A DNA stretch of 64,000 nt from NCBI GenBank assembly GCA_911728435.2, contig OU452206.1:19542821-19606820 (forward strand). Direction: 5' to 3'. Below are positions 56,740 through 64,000 of the stretch, one piece after another (the first letter of the stretch is position 1; each line of letters starts with the position of its first letter). The translations under genes and the position numbers were made by a program. The notes below the pieces were generated by a model. It was not told the origin of the DNA. It ran no database searches and saw nothing but the letters and a program-made list of their open reading frames with translations. This stretch comes from Apoderus coryli (taxonomy: Eukaryota; Arthropoda; Insecta; Coleoptera; Attelabidae).

Positions 56740-57795
56740 GCCTGGCCATTTTTTGGAAGCAACATGCTTATGGGAGGGGTGTAAAAGAATAATTGGTCCA
56801 TGGACCAACTGAATTTAAAAACAAAAAAACAATTTCAGGTGCTGTAAAATTCTTTGTAAGAACCGCCTGGACATTTGATATTGTTCTCAACTTAATTTTC
56901 CCATTTTTCAGCTGTCAGATATCAAATATTTAAATACTAACGGAACTTATTCGTGATTACATTAAACATTGAAAGCTCGTAGTGGTACGTAAGATATTTT
57001 TGTTATTGAGTGTGAGAAACAGAAAGAGATTTGTGTATACAACAAAGCAAAAGTACTTGGGTATGTTTGTCGACAAAAATGTCTCGTAGAATGAATGTCA
57101 ACAAGTTTTATCTTAAACACTGATGATGCAAAACATCTAAAGATTTTCGTAACTTGTACTGTTGACGATAGTTAATTAATCCGACACAGCGTTTTTATTT
57201 CTAATTATTTTCACTGTTTTAATTAATATAAACTTCTTGCATGTAAAAAACGGCGCTTAGTCATGGAATGACTTAAAATAAGCAAGTTTCACAGCATATA
57301 AATGAGATGCTGCTCTGCAAAAGTAACGTTATTCTTAAATTCAAAGTAACTTTAAAAAGCAAGCTTTAAATCTTCTTGTTAAACTATTATTTTTTTGCTT
57401 TATCTATTGTTGAATATGAAATAAACATTAATTTTTTAAAAAATACCTACCACATAATATAATATCCTATTGCTTAATTTTTCTTGAAAATAATCAAACG
57501 CAATGGTATGGTTTAGTTGCTTATCGATTATTATTAATATAATATAGAAGTGATCTTGTTATTGTATTAGGTATTAACAATAATTATTATTGCCAACTTC
57601 ACAGTCTTTTGTGATATTTAAGTCTTAAACGTAACGAATAAAAAATTATTTTAAAAAAACGTGTAGTAGCAATTTTTAGTGGTATTTTCTATAAATATAA
57701 TGTTTGTTCAAAGTTAAGATTTTGACTTAGTTTTATTTATGGTTCCTATTTCCTATGCTAATTTGCTGTACCTAATGGCGCTGAATATAATGGAA
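56740..57795. other. No gene; decayed hammerhead-like motif at 57120-57155
   Basis: CTGATGATG, AT-rich hairpin remnant, then CGTAAC instead of CGAAAC. The remaining sequence is AT-rich. Confidence 0.4.
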
Positions 57796-57799
57796 GACT

Positions 57800-59127
57800 G
57801 TGGAGTTCGATGTGGACGCAAACGATCTTAATGCATTTTATTGTTCCATTGGTAGAAGGCTGACGGAATCAATTAAACCAAGGAACGACGCCTTAAGCTA
57901 TATGGGAGGGCGTCTATGGGATGGTCCATTTTGTTTGTCTGTTGTGGATTTGGCGGAGATGATTGAGGTTTTTGCTGAAATCAGGAAGAGAGACTCTTGT
58001 GGAATTGATGGAATTGCGATTACAGTAATTAAAAACTTACCATTGTCTGCTCTTAGAACTTATCTTTTTTACGAGGTGTATTTCCTGCATGCCTAAAAAC
58101 CGCATTAGTTATACCATTACATAAGAGTGGTGAAACTGATAATCCATCAAATTTCAGGCCCATATCTTTACTGTCAACTTTTTCCAAAATAATCGAAAAG
58201 CTAGTCAAAAAGCGACTCCTCAGTTTTCTCAGAGCCAATAATATAATAACATCAGAGCAGTTTGGCTTCCAGAGCGCCAGGAGCACTTCGGATGCCATAT
58301 TTTCTTTTCTCGAGAATGTTTATTCCCAGCTCAATGAGAATAGAGCACTTGCCGGAGTATTTTGCGATTTTTCAAAGGCGTTTGATTGTGTAGATCACAG
58401 CATCCTTCTCAGGAAGCTTGAGTTTTATGGTGTTAGGGGTGCACCTTTGGACTGGTTTCATTCTTATTTGACTGACCGAAGGCAACTGGTCAGGTTTGGG
58501 AGTGTTGTATCTGATAGTATGTGTGTGCCTTGCGGAGTGCCACAGGGGTCTGTTTTGGGTCCTATTCTTTTTCTTCTTTATATTAACGACATTACCACTA
58601 TTGGACTCACGGGAAGCTTTACGCTGTTTGCGGATGATACGACACTCCTTTGGCATGATAGAGATGCTAATGTTGTCAAAGAAAACATTCGAAGTGATTT
58701 GGGAAAGTTAAAGGAATGGTGCGATTCGAATTTGATAATTTCCTATTTGAAAATAACCTAATTGTGTTAAATTTTTGGGACTCCAAATTGATTTAAAGCT
58801 TAAGTTTGATGAACATGTTAAACTGTTAGGCAAAAAGGTTTCATCTGGCTGTTATGATTTGAGAGTTGTGTCAGGGGCTCTTGGACTGAAAGTTGCACGT
58901 AATGTGTATTTTTCTTTAGTGGAGACGTAACTTCGATATAAAATAGCGTTCTGGGGTACTTGTAGCCAAACTTTAAGAGTATATTTACACTGCAGAAGTG
59001 GGCTGTTCGTTATATGTGTAAGACAGATTTTACTGCAAGCTGTAGAGAATTATTCAAAAAACATGGAATATTGACTCTTACATCCCTTTTCATTTTAGAA
59101 ACTGTATGTCTTATTCAGACTTGTGAA
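57800..59127 (+). mobile_element. LINE reverse transcriptase, decayed
   Basis: DVDANDLNAFYCSIGRRLTE, RKRDSCGIDGIAITVIKNLP, then (frameshift about 58080) [93 protein letters not shown] (FADD), and the thumb FLGLQIDLKLKFDEHVK after breaks near 58760. It is cut at about 59127, where an opposite-strand LINE piece begins, so there is no 3' UTR. Confidence 0.87.
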
Positions 59128-59335
59128 TTGGGACAACACGTGCCTCCTTCCATCGAACCGGGAAAGCTCCATTCTTAATTGCTAAATTAAACACCCTGCG
59201 AAACGGGGCCGCCAACACTCCCACACAGTCTTTTATGAAAAAAGACGGTAAATCGTCAGGACCCGCCGTTAAATTGTTTCTCATTTTTTACACGAGAGAA
59301 AAATCTCCGAAGCAGTAATGTCGGGAACATTGACA
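59128..59335 (-). mobile_element. Short LINE RT fragment, opposite strand
   Basis: The minus strand reads GPDDLPSFFIKDCVGVLAAP FRRVFNLAIKNGAFPGSMEG GT, the GPDgiP...FNlsL..G.FP.SWK block at the start of R1/Jockey RTs. It is joined directly to the truncated plus-strand LINE at 59127. Confidence 0.7.
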
Positions 59336-59545
59336 GCAAAGAGCAGTATTATATCCACTATTGTTTGCAATACGCAAAAATTATTATAAATCTAAAGAAG
59401 CAAAACGCTATTCTATACAAGAACGTTTTTCTGATTAGGTTAACAAGGAAACGATCCTATTTGGTGAAACTGAAAACAAGTTGATTCAATGAAAACTTGG
59501 ATTTGCATAAAAAAATCGTTGAATATGCAATATGCTCCGAACGAA

Positions 59546-59693
59546 TCACTAGATCACCAAAACATATTTTTTTTTAATTCTCGACGCGCGTGTCGCTAAC
59601 AAAGTTAGCGTAGTTAGTTAATTATCTCCCGAGGATGATCCTTTTTTAGCGAAACGCGCGTCGAAAACAAAAAGAATGTTTTGGTGAAGTGGT
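59546..59693. repeat. Short inverted-repeat unit with hammerhead-like motif
   Basis: The left arm 59546-59600 (CACCAAAACAT, TCTCGACGCGCG, TCGCTAA) and right arm 59647-59693 are inverted copies. On + the inner right part reads CCGAGGATGATCC, T-run, AGCGAAACGCG (59629-59655), a variant of the CTGANGA...GAAAC motif. Same plan as 9955-10255 and 25722-26175. Confidence 0.55.
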
Positions 59694-59700
59694 AAAACGT

Positions 59701-61465
59701 TTTAATAATAATAATAATCTTTATTGACTACGTTTTGTACAAAACAATTGCAGTACGTCAAAATACAAAAACTATATCTACAACAAAAAACATGAAAGTG
59801 TAAGTAACATAGGTACAAACAAATTAAAAGCGACTAATTGGTAAAATATACAACTTCCTGGGAATATTCTTCCACAGAATAAAAAGCATGCTTGAGCAAG
59901 TATGATTTTATAGTTCTTTTGAACATTTCCGAACTGTACTCCCGGACCCTACGAGGAAGTGCATTATACAACCGAATCTGTAGGGAATTCTTTGCAGACT
60001 TAGTCAATCTCCATCGCCGAGTCCGTACCAAGTCCGCAGATCTCGTACCATACTCATGACAAGTTGAGTTAATACACAAATCGGGCTTACATCTGTGAAT
60101 CTCAAGCAGTTGGTAATATATATATAAAGACGGGAGAGGCATTATATTGAGACTTGAAAATGGGCTTGCAATGCTCCAGATATCCAGCATTTGCCAGAAT
60201 GCGAACCACCTTTTTTTGCACTCTAAATATTTGCATAGCCGATGACGAGTTACCCCAGAGACTCACTCCATAAGAAATATGAGAATGGAACAGTGAGAAA
60301 TAAACAGTACTCAGAGCTTGCTGACTCAGACAATGTCTGAGCCTTCTAATAACGTAAATACTAGAAGACAACTTACCCCTGAGAAAATCAACGTGCGACG
60401 CCCAGCAAAGCGCATCATCAACAATAATCCCCAATAAGTTGGCTGTTCGTCCCCGAGCATGACCACTAGCACTAGAAAATGTAAGTCTCTGGGTCTTATC
60501 AATATTTAGTTTCAGCAGATTACTAGTGAACCAGCCATTCGCAACTCCCTCAAGGTGTCCCGCACGACCTTCGAGCTGTGAAACGCTGCTCCCATAACAC
60601 ACCAAAGAGGTATCATCAGCATAAAGAGTGACCCTTCCAGGATTCAAATAACTATATAGGTCGTTAATATAAACGACAAAGAGCAACGGACCCAACACAG
60701 AGCTCTGGGGCACTCCACTCGTTAATACCCTCACCTCAGACAGCTCCGACCGAAGAGCCACTGTCTGTCCTCTGCCAGTCAGGTACGACCGCAGCAGCTG
60801 CAACGAGAGTCCCCGCACACCATATCGAGAAAGCTTGGTCAGAAGAACTTCATGAGACACAGAGTCAAAGGCTTTGCTCAGATCACATAAGGTGAGATTA
60901 ATAAATTCACATCTCTCCAGGCCCTCGACTATGTCAGACACCACACGAGCCACCGCCTGAACTGTCGACCGATCACCCCTGAAACCAAACTGCCCAGAAT
61001 CGGTCGGTAATCAGAAGCATTATCAATGTTACCTTTTTTAAATACAGGGATAACTCTAGTCAACTTGAATGGCTCAGGGAAAATGCCGCCGCACAAACAT
61101 AAATTGAAGATGTGCACTAAAGGCTTAACTAAGATCTGTGCATATTCCTGCACAAAGAAACTGCTGCAGTCAAACATATCAACAATGCCCGAGTTTTTTA
61201 AGTGGCGAATGGTCTCCAGGACCTCAAACTCCGAGATAGGCAACATAAAAAAGGAGCTAGGCTGCATCGGTATCCGACTTAACATATGCACCGACTCATC
61301 AAGATCCACAGACATGGCCTCAGTAATTTTATTAGCAACAGATAGAATATCTACATATTTGCAAGTTGAAAGGTACAGAAAAAAATCGTGCTTCATCAAA
61401 ATACAGCAGACAATTATGGTTTTCCCTGTCAAACTGGGCAGATAAAGTGGTACTTTAACAGACAA
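59701..61465 (-). mobile_element. LINE (RT to 3' end) with internal deletion
   Basis: From 61465 down: FEVLETIRHLKNSGIVDMFD, FNLCLCGGIFPEPFKLTRVI PVFKKGNIDNASDYRP. A deletion plus frame change near 61000 removes the block before GQFGFRGDRSTVQAVARVVS. The frame then stays open: [54 protein letters not shown] (YADD), LLGIIVDDALCWASHVDFLR. A frameshift at about 60150 leads to LNIMPLPSLYIYYQLLEIHR and the end AFYSVEEYSQEVVYF (59834). The tail is AATAAAGATTATTATTATTA at 59701-59724. It ends about 90 bp beyond the 3' end of RpS4, tail side away from it. Confidence 0.88.
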
Positions 61466-61513
61466 TTAGTAAATAAATTAAATGAAACAGTAAAATAATT
61501 TTTTTTACAATAT

Positions 61514-61519
61514 TTTATT
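61514..61519 (-). terminator. RpS4 poly(A) signal
   Basis: AATAAA on the minus strand, 40 bp after the RpS4 stop codon. Confidence 0.75.
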
Positions 61520-61558
61520 TTTATGGAAAATACGTTTAATCTTACAACACAAAGAAAT

Positions 61559-63457
61559 TTAGTGCGTTTTAGCAGCTAATCTTTTGTCTCTCTCTTCAGC
61601 AATTGTCAATTTGACTCCTTTACCCTTTGGTAACGAAACGAATGCTTTGCTACCTTTACCAATCACGAATACGTTGTTTAACCTGTAATTAAAGAAATAT
61701 AATTCGTAAGGCATAAGTTCAAAAGCACGCATAAAAAGAGCATTATATAAAAAACGAGGGAATGTATTTTGTTAGGGTAATACCGACGTAATTATAGTTT
61801 AAATTATTCGGTGACCTAAAACAAAAACTTTATATAGGCAACACTTTGACTACGCTTTACTATTTAAAAAGTGAAAGCACAGCTTCGATAGTGCCACAAA
61901 AATTATAGTTTAGTCTCCTTCTATCACTAAAGTACCATAAAACCATTAAAATGGTGCAATTCATGTTCTCAAAACGCTAAAAATCACTGTCGTGGAGATA
62001 AAAGCTCCTCTATTATATATTAAGCCTCTTAGGCGACTTTACTTGATAAGAGTGATAGAGATTCTCCTTTCAAATAAACTCCTATCATAGTTTTTCTTCC
62101 CTATTTAAATTAACGACCACCTGAAACTAATAGTATCGCTTATATTAACTCACCTGGTGGCAAAAGTGTGACCATTAGCATCCTTAATATGTACAATGTC
62201 AAAGGAACCAGGATGCCTTTCCCTGTTCACTACCGTACCAACACGACCCAAATTTCTACCTCCTGTAATCATACACAAATTACCAGATTCGAATTTGATG
62301 AAATCCAATATTTTCGTTGTGGCAATATCCAATTGAATGGTATCGTTAACTTTAACCATGGGATCCGGGTAGCGGATGGTGCGGCCGTCGTGTGTTACAA
62401 GGAATGGAATACCCTTTGGTCCGGTTTGGACTTTGCGTACTTTACACAACTTGTACTAAAAAAAAAACAAAACAAATTTGTTCCAAAATGTGTTTTGAAA
62501 TTAATTCTAACTTTAAGAAACTATCAATAATTCAGATGAGTAAGAATTTCACTGTCACTAACAGGGAGAACAAACAGTGTTCTCAACCTATTTCCGTATT
62601 CTAAATAAGTGCCTAGTTTAACTCGTCATCATATTTACAAAAGTACTTACTTTAGCCTCCTCAGGTGTAATTCTGTGAATAGTAAAACGTCCCTTTACAT
62701 CATAGATCAATCTAAAGAACTCATCAGTTTTTTCAATAGAAATTACATCTAAAAATAAACACAAATAATAATAACGAATAATTCCTTATAGGTATGTAAC
62801 ACATAGAATGTTAGCGGCTTGGGTAATCCTGTATTATTTATAACAGAAATAAACAGGGACCATTACAGCTATAAATATTATTTCGGCTGCAACTTTGACT
62901 ACATTTGTGTTAAAATACCACACAAAATAGCTTCGATATGAGCCGTATTATAAATATTTATCAATACTCACCCATGAAACCAGCTGGATAATTCCGATCT
63001 GTTCTGACTTTGCCATCAACTTTAATGAGTCTTTGCATAACAATTTTGGTCACTTCACTGTTTGTCAAGGCATATTTAAGTCTGTTACGTAGGAAAATTA
63101 CTAGCGGTAATGATTCCCGTAGTTTGTGAGGGCCAGTGGAAGGACGAGGGGCAAATACACCCCCCAATTTGTCCAACATCCATGCCTTCGGTGCATTTAG
63201 ACGTTTCAAATGTTTTTTCGGACCACGGGCCTGAAATCAAAACACAAATCATTTCACATTCACAATGAAAATAGATCACAACACTAATTTTTTATATCAT
63301 TTTTACAACTGAAAACACTGTATTTTATGGACAAATATTAGTATTTTATCGAAGAAATTGTCATATATTTTTAATATATTAATTCAACTTTACTATTTTG
63401 TTATATTTAAATAAGATGATTCAAGATTTAGAAAATTACTTTACCCTAACTTACCAT
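61559..63457 (-). CDS. RpS4: 40S ribosomal protein S4 (eS4), 261 aa, 5 coding exons
   Basis: Structural protein of the small ribosomal subunit. Coding exons (minus): 63457-63455 (ATG only), 63230-62972, 62748-62651, 62455-62154, 61682-61559. Together they are 786 nt, 261 aa plus TAA, the usual eS4 length. All donors are GTRAGT-like and phases fit. In order: [30 protein letters not shown]; the S4-type RNA-binding region ([37 protein letters not shown]); [25 protein letters not shown]; central domain ([18 protein letters not shown]); KOW-like part ([36 protein letters not shown]); and the C-terminus [38 protein letters not shown] start codon alone in exon 1 next to the intron is common for ribosomal protein genes. 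Introns 2-4 carry snoRNA candidates. Confidence 0.98.
61767..61899 (-). ncRNA. Box H/ACA snoRNA candidate in RpS4 intron 4
   Basis: Hairpin 1: lower stem GGCAC/GTGTTGCC, pocket ATCGAAGCT / GTAGTCAAA, upper stem GCTTTCACT/AGTAAAGC. H box ATATAA (ANANNA). Hairpin 2: nested stems GGT/ACC, CCGA/TCGG, AATT/AATT. ACA follows (in CCCTAACAAAA), three bases before the proposed end. The pocket sequence of hairpin 1 is nearly the same as in the intron 2 candidate, which suggests paralogous guides with the same rRNA target. The target was not identified. Confidence 0.55.
62528..62637 (-). ncRNA. Possible box C/D snoRNA in RpS4 intron 3
   Basis: The minus strand has box C ATGATGA (62632-62626) and box D CTGA (62535-62532), about 100 nt apart, within a 195-nt intron. 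The flanking terminal stem is weak (AAT/ATT), and an internal hairpin GAGAACA/TGTTCTC lies between. C' (GTGACAG-like) and D' are doubtful. No rRNA target was identified. Confidence 0.3.
62806..62947 (-). ncRNA. Box H/ACA snoRNA candidate in RpS4 intron 2
   Basis: Hairpin 1: lower stem CGGCT/AGCCG, pocket CATATCGAAGCT / TAGTCAAAGTTGC, upper stem TTGTGT/ACACAA. H box AAATAA. Hairpin 2: TAGC/GCTA, GG/CC, CCTGT/ACAGG around an AT-rich loop. ACA sits directly after, three bases from the end (GCTAACATTC). The total of about 142 nt is the family's usual size, and intronic position in a ribosomal protein gene is the usual location. Confidence 0.65.
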
Positions 63458-63490
63458 CTTGAAAACACAAACCAAAAAGGAAGGTTAGAT
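63455..63490 (-). promoter_or_regulatory. RpS4 5' leader with TOP-like pyrimidine tract
   Basis: Upstream of the ATG on the minus strand, CTAACCTTCCTTTTTGG lies about 30 bp before the start codon. It fits a 5' terminal oligopyrimidine start site typical of ribosomal protein mRNAs. The exact start is inferred. Confidence 0.5.
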
Positions 63491-63494
63491 CTTA

Positions 63495-64000
63495 TTTAGC
63501 AAACTGACATTTGTTAATGTCATAAAATCCTAGGGAGAGCATTGATCGCATCCGCTCGGTAGTGTTCGTTATATTTCAACTAAATCCGAGAACTTTAAAC
63601 ACTAAAAACTGCCAATGTTGTCAAATGTTAATATACTCAAAAAAATTCAAAATGTCCACATAATTAAAACAGAAACGCATTATGGAACATTTCATATTTA
63701 TAAACAAATGATAATAACCATTATTTTGTTTTCAATAAAAATATTTCCTTTGAAATTAAATAATCTCGCTTTATAGGTACGAATAAAACATGTTCATTCT
63801 GAATGCGCCTATAATAGGTATGTATAATATATTTAGTTTCTGAGCATCACATTGTTTATTGCTAAATAGTTCAATTTTAATTCAGTCAAATAATTTTTAA
63901 AATAGAAATATTCATGGCATTATGGGGCTAGGACCTTTTACATAAAATATATTCGAACAATATAAAAAAAAACATTGGCAATTCGGCAACCATTAATAGG
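63495..64000. other. Upstream flank of RpS4, no gene seen
   Basis: AT-rich. It includes the presumed RpS4 promoter close to 63490; no TATA box can be singled out in this composition. Confidence 0.5.

Overview
The window looks like AT-rich nuclear DNA of an insect. I infer a beetle-like, transposon-rich genome, but nothing in the sequence fixes the order. Three conserved animal genes and one arthropod-type gene are present, with short GT-AG introns and AATAAA poly(A) signals. Most of the remainder is transposable-element debris of many classes, so most open frames here are transposases, reverse transcriptases or their antisense shadows.

Host genes all lie in the right-hand 24 kb. The 3' part of nudC (CS domain plus conserved C-terminus) is at 40113-40762 (+). 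A ZAD/C2H2 zinc-finger gene is at 44775-46164 (+, 3 coding exons, 376 aa). A CCDC6-type coiled-coil gene is at 46985-51893 (+, 6 coding exons, 420 aa), with a large intron filled by nested LINEs. Ribosomal protein S4 is at 61559-63457 (-, 5 coding exons, 261 aa). Introns 2 and 4 of RpS4 contain folds with the layout of box H/ACA snoRNAs, and intron 3 has a possible box C/D snoRNA. Exon phases join cleanly in all four genes.

Left and centre (1-40 kb) are mobile DNA, region by region: a broken Crypton-like tyrosine recombinase flanked by direct repeats (1.4-2.65 kb); a LINE (3.5-5.0 kb); a complete mariner-superfamily element with an intact transposase and about 360-bp inverted repeats (5.3-7.27 kb); a THAP-exon DNA element (13.5-15.4 kb); two broken Gypsy elements (17.2-18.4 and 30.4-31.9 kb); a second, nearly intact transposase (22.2-23.3 kb); a 76-bp perfect inverted-repeat element (25.7-26.2 kb); a 648-bp fold-back element next to two mariner remnants (26.7-28.5 kb); a DNA element carrying a 170-bp tandem array (35.2-36.4 kb); and a PIF/Harbinger remnant (36.65-37.3 kb). 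On the right, a Tc1 element with a triplicated 5' segment follows CCDC6 (52.5-54.6 kb), then several LINEs (55-61.5 kb) reach the 3' end of RpS4.

The observations most worth following are: (1) recurring CTGANGA...hairpin...GAAAC motifs resembling minimal hammerhead ribozymes, seen at seven places and sometimes in divergent inverted pairs; (2) intronic snoRNA candidates in RpS4; (3) direct repeats and a long palindrome beside the Crypton-like recombinase; (4) the intact long-TIR mariner; (5) in-gene tandem or deletion rearrangements of transposases. All positions and motifs were read by eye; no alignment or folding program was run.
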